Source: Bog-756 sp963725395
GTDB lineage: Bacteria > Actinomycetota > Acidimicrobiia > Acidimicrobiales > RAAP-2
Direction of reading: 5' to 3'
NCBI GenBank assembly: GCA_963725395.1
Contig: CAVRYH010000009.1
Span: 310,001-374,000 of the forward strand
Length of the DNA: 64,000 nucleotides
Of the stretch, positions 24,494 through 33,568 are shown piece after piece (within the stretch, counting starts at the first letter, position 1; the number at the start of each line of letters is the position of its first letter). Below the pieces are notes generated by a model that saw nothing but the letters and a program-made list of their open reading frames with translations, was not told the origin of the DNA and did no database searches. A program made the position numbers and the translations under genes.

Positions 24494-26881
24494 ATGGTGT
24501 CGATGATCTTCCCGGCGAATCCCATGACCCCTCCGACCCCCCCAGCGCCCGTCGACGGCGCCAGTACCACCGTTCGGCCCGAGCCGGGGGAAGAGCCGCG
24601 CCCACAGGGGGGCGGGCACCGTCGCGGTCCCTCGTACCTGAGCCCATCGGTCCTGGCCTACCTGATGGGGCCGATCGCCCTCGTGGCCATCCTCCTCCTG
24701 ATGCGGTTCGGCGACGTGGCCAAGGAGCCGGTGTGGTTGTGGCTCTGCGTGTTCGTCGCCACCCCGCTGGCCAGCGTGTGCGTCGACCGCTACTCGGACA
24801 GGCGGCCGGGCTCTGTGAGCCTCCATGTGCGGGTGGCCGTGCAGGCTGCCGCAGTCACCGTGGTCATCTACCTCAGCGGGTGGGGTCCCGTGCTGTCGGG
24901 GGCCTATGCATTCCTGGCGCTCGAGAACGTGTCGCACAGCGGATCACGGGCGTGGCGCGTCACCGCCCTTTGGAGCCTGCTCGGTATCACCCTCGGTCAG
25001 TTCGCCATCTCCGAGGGATGGGCACCCTCGGAGCTGTCGGTGTCCCGGGCCAACGCGCTGGCCGCCATGGGGGCGTTCATCCTCGTGTTCATCATCCGCA
25101 TGGCCGGTGCCACGATGGAGCAGAAGGAGGAGGCCGAGTCGTCGATGCGCCTCAGCGAGGACCGGTTCCGCTCCCTCATCCAGCACTCGTCCGACACCAC
25201 CATGGTCATGGACGGACAGGGGATCTGCACCTTCGTCAGCCCGGCGATCACCGAGCTGCTCGGCGTCGACCCGGCCGACATCATCGGCAGGTTGGCCACC
25301 GACTTCGTGCACCCCGATGACCACGCCCACGTGGTCGACCTCCTCGGTCACCAGTTCCAGTCGGCCCCGGGGAGAATGCTCGTCCAGTTCCGGATGGGGG
25401 AAGGTGACCAGTGGCGCGAGGTCGAAGCGGTGGTCACCAACCAGCTGGAGCGACCGTCGGTGGCCGGCTACGTGGCCAATATCCGGGACATCACCGAGCG
25501 CAAGGAATTCGAGGAGCTGTTGGCCCACCGGGCGCTCCACGATCCGTTGACCGGGCTGGCCAATCGCCAGCTCATCCTCGATCGGACCGAGCAGATGCTG
25601 GCCAGGGTGCGACGGTCCTTCGACCCTGTCGCCGCCTTCTTCATCGACCTCGACAACTTCAAGGAGGCCAACGACTCGCTGGGCCACGAGGCGGGCGACA
25701 AGTTGCTGCAGGCGGTGGCCACCCGTCTGACCGCCATGCTGCGGGCCAGCGACACCGTCGGGAGGCTCGGAGGTGACGAGTTCGTCGTGCTGGTGGAGGG
25801 CGTGTCGTTGTCCACCGGCCCCGAGCTGGTGGCCGAGCGTATCCGCGGCGCCCTGCGCGAGCCGTTCCGCATCGAAGGGTACGAGGCGCTCCCTATCACC
25901 GTCACGGCCAGCATCGGCATCGCCACTGGCGATCGCACCTCGGCCCAGGAGCTGCTGCGTGACGCCGACATCGCGCTGTACCGCGCCAAGGCGGCAGGCC
26001 GGAACGGCTTCGTGGTGTTCGAACCGGCCATGCAGTCGGCGGCCATCGATCGACTCGAGCTGCGGTCGGACCTCGACACGGCACTGTCCAGCTCCCAGTT
26101 CTTCTTGTTGTACCAACCGATCCTCGAACTCGACCGGTTGGAGGTGCGCGCCGTCGAGGCCCTGATCCGCTGGGGCCATCCGGTGCGGGGGACCATCCCT
26201 CCCGATGACTTCATCCCCCTCCTCGAGGACAGCGGGGCGATCATCGAGGTCGGCCGGTGGGTCCTTCGCGAGGCGTGCTCCCAGGCGGCTCGGTGGCACC
26301 GGCGTGGCCACCCGATCGCCGTGTCGGTCAATGTGTCCATGCGACAGCTCGAGTCCGAGCTCCTGGTGGGGGACGTCCGCCAGGCTCTGGACGCCAGCCA
26401 CCTGGATCCCCGCCATCTCACCCTCGAGATCACCGAGTCGACGCTCATGCGCGACGCCCGGGCCACGGTCGACCGGCTGAGGGAGCTGAAAGAGATCGGT
26501 GTGCGGATCGCCATCGACGACTTCGGCACGGGGTACTCGTCGATGGCCTACCTGCGCCAGTTCCCGGTCGACGTGCTGAAGATCGACCGCTCGTTCGTGG
26601 CCGACATGCACGATTCGTCCGACGCCGATGCCCTGATCCACACACTGGTGGAGTTGGGCCGCACCCTCGGACTGGTGACCCTGGCCGAGGGCATCGAGCT
26701 CGACTCCCAGCTCGAGGGCCTGCGCCGCGAACGGTGCGACATCGGCCAGGGCTACCTGTTCTCCAAGCCGGTCCTCGCCGACGGCATCGACCGGCTGCTC
26801 GACGCCAGGGGCCCCGCCGTCGCCGCGGGCCGGGCTCCGGTTGCCGCCATCCTGCCGTCCCCCGACGGGGCCCCGGCCTGA
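24494..26881 (+). CDS. Membrane PAS-GGDEF-EAL protein (c-di-GMP turnover)
   Basis: 795 residues. Five or six membrane segments (about 54-203) are followed by a PAS domain (about 220-335). The diguanylate cyclase has an intact GGDEF at 426-430 and an inhibitory-site RxxD at R417-D420. The phosphodiesterase has EAL at 555-557 and 'DDFGTGYSS' at 675-683. Both catalytic halves look intact, so the protein could make and break c-di-GMP, with PAS or membrane input choosing between them. ATG 24494 is taken as the start; a later ATG 24524 is possible. A palindromic terminator follows. Confidence 0.95.
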   Translation: MVSMIFPANPMTPPTPPAPVDGASTTVRPEPGEEPRPQGGGHRRGPSYLSPSVLAYLMGPIALVAILLLMRFGDVAKEPVWLWLCVFVATPLASVCVDRYSDRRPGSVSLHVRVAVQAAAVTVVIYLSGWGPVLSGAYAFLALENVSHSGSRAWRVTALWSLLGITLGQFAISEGWAPSELSVSRANALAAMGAFILVFIIRMAGATMEQKEEAESSMRLSEDRFRSLIQHSSDTTMVMDGQGICTFVSPAITELLGVDPADIIGRLATDFVHPDDHAHVVDLLGHQFQSAPGRMLVQFRMGEGDQWREVEAVVTNQLERPSVAGYVANIRDITERKEFEELLAHRALHDPLTGLANRQLILDRTEQMLARVRRSFDPVAAFFIDLDNFKEANDSLGHEAGDKLLQAVATRLTAMLRASDTVGRLGGDEFVVLVEGVSLSTGPELVAERIRGALREPFRIEGYEALPITVTASIGIATGDRTSAQELLRDADIALYRAKAAGRNGFVVFEPAMQSAAIDRLELRSDLDTALSSSQFFLLYQPILELDRLEVRAVEALIRWGHPVRGTIPPDDFIPLLEDSGAIIEVGRWVLREACSQAARWHRRGHPIAVSVNVSMRQLESELLVGDVRQALDASHLDPRHLTLEITESTLMRDARATVDRLRELKEIGVRIAIDDFGTGYSSMAYLRQFPVDVLKIDRSFVADMHDSSDADALIHTLVELGRTLGLVTLAEGIELDSQLEGLRRERCDIGQGYLFSKPVLADGIDRLLDARGPAVAAGRAPVAAILPSPDGAPA

Positions 26882-26887
26882 GCGGGC

Positions 26888-26907
26888 GGGCGGCCGGCCG
26901 GCCGCCC
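26888..26907. terminator. Bidirectional palindromic terminator
   Basis: A perfect 20-bp GC palindrome (GGGCGGCCGG plus its complement) sits 7 nt after the c-di-GMP gene and 40 nt from the stop of the convergent AEC gene. It has no T-run. It probably ends transcription from both sides. Confidence 0.6.
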
Positions 26908-26947
26908 GGGGCTGGGACGCCGCTTTCCGGGTGACCAAGGGGGGAAC

Positions 26948-27829
26948 TCAGCGGATGAGCAGGGCCGTCACCAGCCCGACGGGCAGGAAGACCCAACCCC
27001 AGCGGACGGCGACCATGACCACCCCGGACCGGTAGCCGTACAGCACCGCCTGTTGGGGAGGGTTGAATGCCGGTGGCCCGAACGCGCACAGGACGGCGAC
27101 GACCTCCACCGCGGGTGAGCGGAAGAGGAGGGCGACGGCGACCAGATAGACGATGCGGACGGCGGTGAGGAGCAGCCATCTCCTGGTGTCCGTGCCCGAG
27201 TGGAGCACGGCGATGTTGTGGGGATGGAACACCGAACCCATGTACAGCCCGGCCCCGACGAACGCCAACAGGGGCCCGGCCACGGTCAACACCCAGCGCG
27301 AGGCACCGGGCGCGGGACCGGTCAGGTGGAGGAGCAGGCCGATGGCCACGGCCACCAGCATCGACTGGTCGATCCAGGTGGTCGATCGCCGCTGTCTGAT
27401 CGGTGCGTCCCGTCGCATGAGGTGGATGCTCACGGCATTGGTGAGGGCGTAGGCGGCGTTGGTCAGGGCGGCGACCACACTCCCGGCGGGGCCGACCAGC
27501 GCACCGACGAGGGGCTGCACCCAGAAGGTCACGTTGGGGAAGGCGGCCCACCCCTCGAGCGCGGCCAGCCCGTGGCTGCGGCGGCCCCGGATGGCGCTCG
27601 CCGCGCCGACCAGGACGAGGCCGACGGCTGCCAGGACCACCGGGTCGATGATCTGGCGCACAGCCGTCAACCGCCACGCCGAGAAGAGCCCGAGCAGGGC
27701 CGCCGTGGCCACCAGCTGGACCCGGAGGTAGATCGGCCACGCCTGCTGCAGGCGGGGCCCCGACCGGTGGATGACCAGGCCGATCAGCGCCCCCGCCGCG
27801 TAGGCACCGAAGGTGATGGCCAGGCTCAT
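26948..27829 (-). CDS. AEC-type membrane transport protein
   Basis: 293 residues with about nine or ten hydrophobic segments. The two-half layout ('LAALEGWAAFPNVTFWVQPLVGALVG' early, 'PPAFNPPQQAVLYGY' late) matches the auxin efflux carrier/AEC family of bacterial permeases, which export or import small carboxylates. It follows the acetolactate-synthase-like gene by 46 nt on the same strand, so a carboxylate linked to that enzyme is a reasonable guess. ATG 27829 has only a weak ribosome site. Confidence 0.75.
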   Translation of the reverse strand: MSLAITFGAYAAGALIGLVIHRSGPRLQQAWPIYLRVQLVATAALLGLFSAWRLTAVRQIIDPVVLAAVGLVLVGAASAIRGRRSHGLAALEGWAAFPNVTFWVQPLVGALVGPAGSVVAALTNAAYALTNAVSIHLMRRDAPIRQRRSTTWIDQSMLVAVAIGLLLHLTGPAPGASRWVLTVAGPLLAFVGAGLYMGSVFHPHNIAVLHSGTDTRRWLLLTAVRIVYLVAVALLFRSPAVEVVAVLCAFGPPAFNPPQQAVLYGYRSGVVMVAVRWGWVFLPVGLVTALLIR

Positions 27830-27875
27830 GTCGGGAGCTCGGGGAACGCGGCAGCGGCCGGGCGACGTCGCCGCG

Positions 27876-29537
27876 TCAGGACATCGACTCGTCGAGCTCA
27901 CCGAGCGACTGGATGAGTTCGAGGTTGGCCGTGTAGTCGACGGGACACGCGATCACCGTGACAGTGTCGGCGGCCAGGGCGGACCGCAGGGCGGGGAGGA
28001 GTTCGTCGGCCGACCGAATCCGGTGGCCGACGGCACCGAAGCTCTCCGCATAGGCGACGAAGTCCGGATTGGTGAACCCGGTGTCGACGTCGTGGCCCAG
28101 TTCGAGGTCCATCTTCCAGCTGATGAGCCCGTAGGCGTCGTCGACCCAGATGAGGATCACCATGGCGATCCGCTCCCGGAGGGCGGTCTCGATCTCCTGG
28201 GAGTTCATGAGGAACGCGCCGTCGCCCGTGGCCACCAGGACCTTCGCTCCGGGCTCGGCGATCTTGGCCCCGATGGCACCGGGAAGCGCCCAGGCCATCG
28301 TCGACAGCCCGTTGGACATCAGGCACGTGTTGGGGGCGTAGGTGGGGTACAGCCGGGCCATCCACATCTTCAGTGCCCCGGTGTCCACGAGGACGATGTC
28401 CTCGCGTCCGAGGGCGGCACGGGTGTCGGCGACGATCCGTGCCGGCGCCAGCGGGAACCGGTCGTCCTCGCTCCCCCTGCGGAACTCGTCGGCCAGCAAG
28501 CGGCGGATGCGCCGCTCGTGGTCGTGGGCCGGGAACGGGCGGCCCACCTCCTCGGCCAGGACGTCGAGGCTGCGACCGATATCGGCCTGCAGGCCGACGG
28601 CCACCGTGTAGTGGCGGTCCACCTCGGCGGGGAACCGATGGATGTGGATGATCCTCTTGTCCCCCCTGGGGTTGATGCGCACGGGGTCGAACTCCTGCAG
28701 CTCGTAACCGACGGCCACCAGCACGTCCGCCTGGTCGAATCCGAAGTTGACGTAGTCGTGCCTCATGAAGCCGACCGTGCCGAGCGCCTGGGGATGGTCG
28801 TCGGGCAGGATCCCCTTGCCGTGGAACGTGGTGACCACCGGGACGTTCAGGCGCTCGGCGAACCGGCGCAGCGCCGGACCGGCATCCGCTCTCGTCGCCC
28901 CGTGGCCGGCCAGCACGATGGGATTCCGGGCCTCCCGGAGGACGGCGGTCGCCCGGGCCACCTGGTCGGGGGAGGGCTCGTCCGGTCGGGGCACGCTCAC
29001 CGGGAGGGGTCGGGCGTCGGCCGGCGCCGGCGCCTTTTCCACGTCCTCGGGCAGCGCCAGGTAGACGGCCCCCGGGCGCTCGGTCCTCGCCAGCTTGAAG
29101 GCCTTGCGGACCATCTCCGGGGCGGCGGCGGGGGTGGCGACGAGCGCCGACCATTTGGTGACCGGGGCGAACATGGCGACGAGGTCCACGCCTTGGTGGG
29201 ACTCCTTGAAACTCCGCGACATCCCGACCTGGGCCGACAGGGCCACCAGTGGGGTCGAGTTCGTGGTGGCGTCCGCCGTGCCGAGCAGCAGGTTGATGGC
29301 ACCCGGGCCCAGCGTGGCCGAGCACACCCCGGGCCGGCCGGTGAGCCGGCCGAAGGTCTCGGCCATGAACGAGGCGCCCTGCTCGTGGCGGACCAGCACG
29401 TAGCGGATCGAGGACCGGGACAGGGCCTCGACGAGGTGGATGTTCTCCTCACCGGGGATGCCGAACACGTGGGTGACGCCCTCGTTCTCCAGGCATTCCA
29501 CGACCAGCTCGGCCACCGTCGTCGCGCGCTGGATCAC
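27876..29537 (-). CDS. Acetolactate-synthase-like TPP enzyme
   Basis: 553 residues. The TPP enzyme layout is complete: the pyrimidine domain with catalytic Glu52 in 'VRHEQGASFMAE', a central domain near 190-330, and the PP domain with 'GDGAFLMNSQEIET' near 430. 'VFGIPGEENIHL' near 24 is typical of acetolactate synthases and related decarboxylases. No regulatory small subunit gene is adjacent, which favours a catabolic enzyme over anabolic IlvB. It starts at GTG 29537 and forms a leftward trio with the NTF2-fold gene (gap 48 nt) and the AEC transporter (gap 46 nt). Confidence 0.88.
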   Translation of the reverse strand: MIQRATTVAELVVECLENEGVTHVFGIPGEENIHLVEALSRSSIRYVLVRHEQGASFMAETFGRLTGRPGVCSATLGPGAINLLLGTADATTNSTPLVALSAQVGMSRSFKESHQGVDLVAMFAPVTKWSALVATPAAAPEMVRKAFKLARTERPGAVYLALPEDVEKAPAPADARPLPVSVPRPDEPSPDQVARATAVLREARNPIVLAGHGATRADAGPALRRFAERLNVPVVTTFHGKGILPDDHPQALGTVGFMRHDYVNFGFDQADVLVAVGYELQEFDPVRINPRGDKRIIHIHRFPAEVDRHYTVAVGLQADIGRSLDVLAEEVGRPFPAHDHERRIRRLLADEFRRGSEDDRFPLAPARIVADTRAALGREDIVLVDTGALKMWMARLYPTYAPNTCLMSNGLSTMAWALPGAIGAKIAEPGAKVLVATGDGAFLMNSQEIETALRERIAMVILIWVDDAYGLISWKMDLELGHDVDTGFTNPDFVAYAESFGAVGHRIRSADELLPALRSALAADTVTVIACPVDYTANLELIQSLGELDESMS

Positions 29538-29585
29538 AGGGGAGATCCTACGAGAGCGACTTCCCCCGGAGCGACGTCCGCCCGA

Positions 29586-29972
29586 TCAGGCCCCGTCCGC
29601 CGTTCCCGGGCCGGTGGGGGCGAGCTGGGCATCGATCTCCTTCAGGTCGAAGTAGTCGCGCCATCGGGTGACGAGCCCGTCGCCGTCCACGTCCACCACG
29701 GTGCTGCCGTGGATCTCGATGGGCGTGGTCCCGCCCAGGGTCCCCCGGCCGATCCATTCGAACGCACCGCCCGACTCGTCCCCGTGCACCGAGGTGATCT
29801 CCTGGCGCCAGTCGGGGAACGACGCCTTGGTCATCTCCTCGATGGCGGCGATGTCCGTCGTGGGGGGGTTGACGGGGTCGCTGAACAGGGCACCGGGGGC
29901 GAAGAAGGAAGGGAAGTCCCCCTCGGGTCCGAGCGCCACCTCGAGAGCCTTGGCCCAGGCCGACCAGTCCAT
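29586..29972 (-). CDS. NTF2/SnoaL-fold protein
   Basis: 128 residues with the small cone fold: 'MDWSAWAKALEVALG', 'FFAPGALFSDPVN', 'GGAFEWIGRGTLGG' and 'RWRDYFDLKEIDAQL'. It is the third such protein in the window. TACCGT on the minus strand (29980-29985) lies 7 nt before ATG 29972 with no ribosome site, so it is probably leaderless and heads the operon with the TPP enzyme. A role in modifying a small acid is inference only. Confidence 0.8.
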   Translation of the reverse strand: MDWSAWAKALEVALGPEGDFPSFFAPGALFSDPVNPPTTDIAAIEEMTKASFPDWRQEITSVHGDESGGAFEWIGRGTLGGTTPIEIHGSTVVDVDGDGLVTRWRDYFDLKEIDAQLAPTGPGTADGA

Positions 29973-30113
29973 GGCGGTCACGGTACCGCGTCGGCCGGTG
30001 GGAGCGCCGCCCGGTGGGGGGTCGTCCTGGCCGCCGGGCAGTTCGAAGTGGACCGCAGTAGCCTGCCCTCGTCGAGCGGACGGGCTCCCTCGGCGCTTGG
30101 GGAGGCGAGTCGG

Positions 30114-31505
30114 TTGACGGATTCGGACCACGAGGTGCGGGACACCGGGAGGCCGTACGTGGTGGTGTCCGCCGACGCCCATGCGGCACCCGACGACCTC
30201 GACCAGTTCCTCGGCTACGTCGACCCCGCCCGGCGCGAACAGGTGGCGGCGTTCGGTGACCTCTCGTCGGTGGCCATCCCCATGTTCGGTGGCGTCGACC
30301 CCGGTGTGGTCGACGACCCCGACGCCGTCCGGGCGGTGGCCACCCGCCGGTTGGCCGGCATGGGCGTGGACACCGCTGCGGCCGCCGCCTGGCTGGACCG
30401 CTACAGCAGCGAGTGGGTGTTCGCCTCGGACGCCGGGGGCCGGCGGCTGGCGGTGCTCGAGGACCAGGGCATCCACGCCGAGGTGACCTTTCCGGGCCCG
30501 GTGCTGGCCGGGGGGCTGTCGCCGGCCATGTACCTGGGCGGCCACACGACCAAGGGCCTCGACGTGGTGTGGCCCGCCCTCCACGCCTACAACCGCTGGC
30601 TGGCCGAGTTCTGCGCCGCGGCGCCGGGCCGGCGCGCCGGGTGCATCCCCATCGACCTGCATGACATGGATCGCGCCGTCGAGGAGATCGGCTGGGCCCG
30701 GACCGCCGGCCTCACCGGGGGGATCATGCTCCCGGCCATGTCGGTGAGGGGCGGGCTGCCCGGGTATGCCGACGAGTACTACGAGCCGCTGTGGAGCGCG
30801 TGCGAGGACCACGGCATGGTGGTCAACCTCCACACGGGCGCCTCGGGGACCGCCACCGACGCCAAGCAGCTCTACGACGACGCCCACGGTGGCTACCTCG
30901 GGCTCTACGAAGTATTCGTCTTCACCCGACGCCCCCTGTGGTTCATGATCCTCGGCGGCGTGTTCGACCGCCACCCGCGGCTCCAGGTGACGGTCACGGA
31001 GAACGGCGTCCAGTGGCTCCCCTCACTCGTCCGCGACATGGAGTCCTTCTTCGACACCCACGGCGGTGCACCGGTTCGCTCCTACCTCGGGCTGCGCCCG
31101 GCGGAGTACGTCGAGCGGCACGTGCACCTCGGGGGCTCGCTCATGAAGCGCTACGAGGCCGAGATGCGGGACGAGATCGGTGTCGACCGCCTGATGTGGG
31201 GCGCTGACTACCCCCACCTCGAAGGCGCCGCGCCGGTGCACCGTCTGGTCCTGCGCCACGTCTTCGGCGGTATGCCCGAACAGGACGTGAGACGGATGCT
31301 CGGCGCCACGGCCGTCGAGCTCTACGGCTTCGACGGCGACCAGCTCCAACAGGTGGCCGACCGCGTGGGGCCCACCGTCGAAGACCTCTCGACGACGGTC
31401 CCGCTGGAGGCGATCCCCGAGACGTTCAGCTGGAGCCTGGCCCGGCCGGTGCCGCTGGCGTCGCACGCCGGGGGCCCAGCGGGGGCACCCGGCGTCATGG
31501 CGTGA
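30114..31505 (+). CDS. Amidohydrolase-2 family metal-dependent hydrolase
   Basis: 463 residues of the amidohydrolase-related TIM-barrel family (PF04909 type). Metal-site blocks are 'VVSADAH' near 22, 'VVNLHTGASG' near 240 and 'LMWGADYPHLEG' near 360. Members include decarboxylases and hydrolases of aromatic or cyclic acids. The start is TTG 30114 after GGGGAGGCGAG. It resembles the amidohydrolase at 39008-40213. The last 11 nt overlap the convergent membrane protein gene at 31495. The substrate is unknown. Confidence 0.9.
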   Translation: MTDSDHEVRDTGRPYVVVSADAHAAPDDLDQFLGYVDPARREQVAAFGDLSSVAIPMFGGVDPGVVDDPDAVRAVATRRLAGMGVDTAAAAAWLDRYSSEWVFASDAGGRRLAVLEDQGIHAEVTFPGPVLAGGLSPAMYLGGHTTKGLDVVWPALHAYNRWLAEFCAAAPGRRAGCIPIDLHDMDRAVEEIGWARTAGLTGGIMLPAMSVRGGLPGYADEYYEPLWSACEDHGMVVNLHTGASGTATDAKQLYDDAHGGYLGLYEVFVFTRRPLWFMILGGVFDRHPRLQVTVTENGVQWLPSLVRDMESFFDTHGGAPVRSYLGLRPAEYVERHVHLGGSLMKRYEAEMRDEIGVDRLMWGADYPHLEGAAPVHRLVLRHVFGGMPEQDVRRMLGATAVELYGFDGDQLQQVADRVGPTVEDLSTTVPLEAIPETFSWSLARPVPLASHAGGPAGAPGVMA

Positions 31506-31833
31506 GGTTACGACCCGTTGGTCCCGGGAACCCGAAGCGACGGAAACGCCTGCGGATGCGGAGATAGGCCGCGCAGAGCAGTACCATCGCCACCGGGCCC
31601 GCCAGGCTCACGGGTGCCCCCGACAGGGCATAGGTCACGAGGTCCCCCACCGCCACGGGGAGCAGGAGCACCCCGAGGCCGACGTAGAAGCGGTCGACCC
31701 ACCGGCCGTAGGCCGAGGCGACCAGGGCGTCCCTGGAGTCCCCGGCCTCGCGGCCCCAACCTGCCGCCCCGACCGCACTGGCGCGCCAGCGCCGGAAGGC
31801 GGCGGCCGGTCGGACGGAGCGGGTGTGGTCCAT
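31495..31833 (-). CDS. Small membrane protein
   Basis: 112 residues, not recognised. A basic N-terminal half is followed by two membrane segments ('FYVGLGVLLLPVAVGDLVTYAL' in part, then 'LAGPVAMVLLCAAYLRI') and an Arg-rich tail. ATG 31833 has a good GGAGGGG. It overlaps the 3' end of the convergent amidohydrolase gene by 11 nt. Gene-like codon use and the ribosome site support it; the function is unknown. Confidence 0.65.
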   Translation of the reverse strand: MDHTRSVRPAAAFRRWRASAVGAAGWGREAGDSRDALVASAYGRWVDRFYVGLGVLLLPVAVGDLVTYALSGAPVSLAGPVAMVLLCAAYLRIRRRFRRFGFPGPTGRNLTP

Positions 31834-31990
31834 CCCCTCCGGCTTATCATGTCGCGGCGATCCGTACTATCGGAGGCAGGGTCCGATGAGGGGCGCCGCG
31901 GTCATCACGGTGGATGAGAGGGCATCGTGGTCCATCAAGAACGTCGACCCGATCGTTCGGTCGGGGATCGACCTCGGGGACACGGCCGGT

Positions 31991-32458
31991 TCAGGTGTGC
32001 TCGTCGTAATCCCGGACGATGACCACGGGACAGTGGGCGTGGGCGGCGCAGTGTTGGCTGACCGATCCGAGGAGCATCCCGGTGAACTCGCCGTGGCCCC
32101 GGCTGCTCACCACCAGCAGCTCCGTATGGCGGGAGGCTTCGACCAGCACCTCGGCCGGATGGCCTTCGACGGCACGGCTGTCGATCGTGACTGTCGGGAA
32201 CTCCGGGGCCACGGACGCGATCGCCTGGTCGATCATCGACTGGGTGTCGGCGACCGGGTCGTAGTCGGTGGGGATGGGAATGGCCGTACCCCAGGACGTT
32301 CCCCAGCTTCCGGGACCCTGCCACGCGCTGACGATCTCAAGCCGGAAGCCGGTCAGCCGCGCCTGTTCTGCAGCCCAACGGGCGGCGGCGATGGACGCGT
32401 CAGATCCATCGATCCCGACGACGATCGTGCGTGTCGAGGAATCTTCGGTCCCGGGCAC
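31991..32458 (-). CDS. Universal stress protein (UspA family, ATP-binding type)
   Basis: 155 residues. Opens with 'TIVVGIDGSDASIAAARWA' and ends with the ATP-loop pattern 'SSRGHGEFTGMLLGSVSQ', followed by 'CPVVIVRDYDE'. The Gly-x2-Gly-x9-Gly-Ser spacing is intact, so this one should bind ATP, unlike the Usp protein at 11015. On the minus strand TAGGCT (32467-32472) lies 8 nt before GTG 32458 with no ribosome site, suggesting a leaderless message. Confidence 0.93.
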   Translation of the reverse strand: MPGTEDSSTRTIVVGIDGSDASIAAARWAAEQARLTGFRLEIVSAWQGPGSWGTSWGTAIPIPTDYDPVADTQSMIDQAIASVAPEFPTVTIDSRAVEGHPAEVLVEASRHTELLVVSSRGHGEFTGMLLGSVSQHCAAHAHCPVVIVRDYDEHT

Positions 32459-32538
32459 GGTGGCAGAGCCTACCGCTCGAGCCGTGAGACCGAGCCCGAT
32501 CTCCCCTCACGACGGTGGACGGGGGACAGTTGCCCCGG

Positions 32539-32874
32539 TCAGGTCGCTTCCGATTCCTGAACCGTGAGCTCGGCGGCCGGATCAGCCTCCAGGCGCTCGT
32601 CCGGAATCGGCAGACCGCTCCGGACCGAGTAGCCGTAGGTGCCGTCCTCCAGTCGCCGCTCGGCCCGTTCGATGGCGTGCAACCGCTCCGTCAGCCCGGC
32701 GGCGACGGCGTCGTCCCCCTCCTCGGCGGTGAGCCGCTCCGCCGGATCGGAATGGTCGCCACCCTGGTTGGCCGCGTCCCGGTCGTCGCGACCGTCGGCC
32801 AGCGTCTGGGAGAGCAGCGCCTCCACACGGCTCCGCTCGTCGCGCAAAAGCTCCCGAGCGTGCTGTTCGTCCAT
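32539..32874 (-). CDS. DksA/TraR-like protein lacking the zinc cysteines
   Basis: 111 residues. A coiled-coil N-terminal region ('LRDERSRVEALLSQTLADG', then 'GLTERLHAIERAERRLEDGTYG') is followed by the DksA-like C-terminal 'SGLPIPDERLEADPAAEL'. The four zinc cysteines of the family are absent; the spots hold Tyr-Ser and Arg-Ser. DksA/TraR proteins enter the RNA polymerase secondary channel and change promoter choice; whether a cysteine-less form does so here is unknown. ATG 32874 has a strong AGGAGGAA. It is downstream of, but not overlapping, nearby genes. Confidence 0.87.
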   Translation of the reverse strand: MDEQHARELLRDERSRVEALLSQTLADGRDDRDAANQGGDHSDPAERLTAEEGDDAVAAGLTERLHAIERAERRLEDGTYGYSVRSGLPIPDERLEADPAAELTVQESEAT

Positions 32875-33055
32875 CGTTCCTCCTGGTTCTCGTGCCTGCG
32901 CACCGGCACGGCAACCCCGTGCCCGTCCGCGACGGACCAAACGTACCCGACCCGCGGGACAGCAACCGGTGGGGCCGACCCGGGCGCCTTTCCAGCGTCG
33001 CCGCCCGGCGGGGCATCCGTGCCCGGGGAGGGGCCGGTGCCTACCATCGGGGCCC

Positions 33056-33445
33056 ATGTCGATGGGTTGCCCCCTGCTCGATCAGCTGCCCCACCGGAGC
33101 TACGACGACGGCGATGCCCACGTGGTCGAGGTCGAGATCACCGACGACATGAGGGGGCCGTCGGGCGCCGTGCACGGCGGCCTGATCGCCAGCATCGTCG
33201 ATCGGGCCGGGGCCTATGCGGCCCACCGCTCCGGTCGCCGGTCGGTGGCCACCTCCAGCGTCGCGCTGAGCTATCTGGCGTCCGCCGAGTCGGGCCCGTT
33301 GCAGGCCGTCGCCACGACGCTCCGGGTCGGGGGTCGCCAAGGTGTCGTCGAGGTGCGGGTCCACGACGCCGGCAAGGACGGGCTCCTCGTGGCCACGGCG
33401 TTGCTCACGCTGAGCTATGTGGGGGGAGCGGACCGACCGGGGTAG
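33056..33445 (+). CDS. PaaI-like hotdog thioesterase
   Basis: 129 residues. The hotdog motif 'GPSGAVHGGLIASIVDRAG' near 37-55 and 'SVATSSVALSYLASA' near 63-77 match small acyl-CoA thioesterases of the PaaI type, which hydrolyse aryl- or acyl-CoA. TACCAT (33042-33047) lies 8 nt before ATG 33056 and no ribosome site is seen, so it is probably leaderless. The substrate is unknown; acyl-CoA catabolic genes elsewhere in the window give a context. Confidence 0.87.
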   Translation: MSMGCPLLDQLPHRSYDDGDAHVVEVEITDDMRGPSGAVHGGLIASIVDRAGAYAAHRSGRRSVATSSVALSYLASAESGPLQAVATTLRVGGRQGVVEVRVHDAGKDGLLVATALLTLSYVGGADRPG

Positions 33446-33512
33446 CTGCGCCGAATGGTCGCTCCACTGTTTGGCCGATCCGGCTCGGGGTAGTGGCATC
33501 TGTCTACGCAAG

Positions 33513-33545
33513 CGAGTGCCCCTCACTCGTCTTACGCGTGAGGGG
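33513..33545 (+). promoter_or_regulatory. Mutually exclusive hairpins upstream of the RsbW-like gene
   Basis: CGAGTG (33513-33518) can pair with CACTCG (33524-33529). CCCCTCAC (33519-33526) can pair with GTGAGGGG (33538-33545). The two share bases, so only one can form. This could be an attenuator for the gene at 33569 or simply a terminator for the thioesterase gene ending at 33445. Confidence 0.4.
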
Positions 33546-33568
33546 ACGTTCGTCAGGTGATAGCGACC

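Noticed and set aside
27813..30113. Long plus-strand open frame before the amidohydrolase
   Set aside because: It is antisense to the acetolactate-synthase-like gene, Gly/Val/His-biased, with no family features; only the part after TTG 30114 is real.
31887..32040. Possible small plus-strand gene starting MRGAAVITVDER
   Set aside because: No ribosome site at a good distance, and it runs into antisense of the UspA gene.
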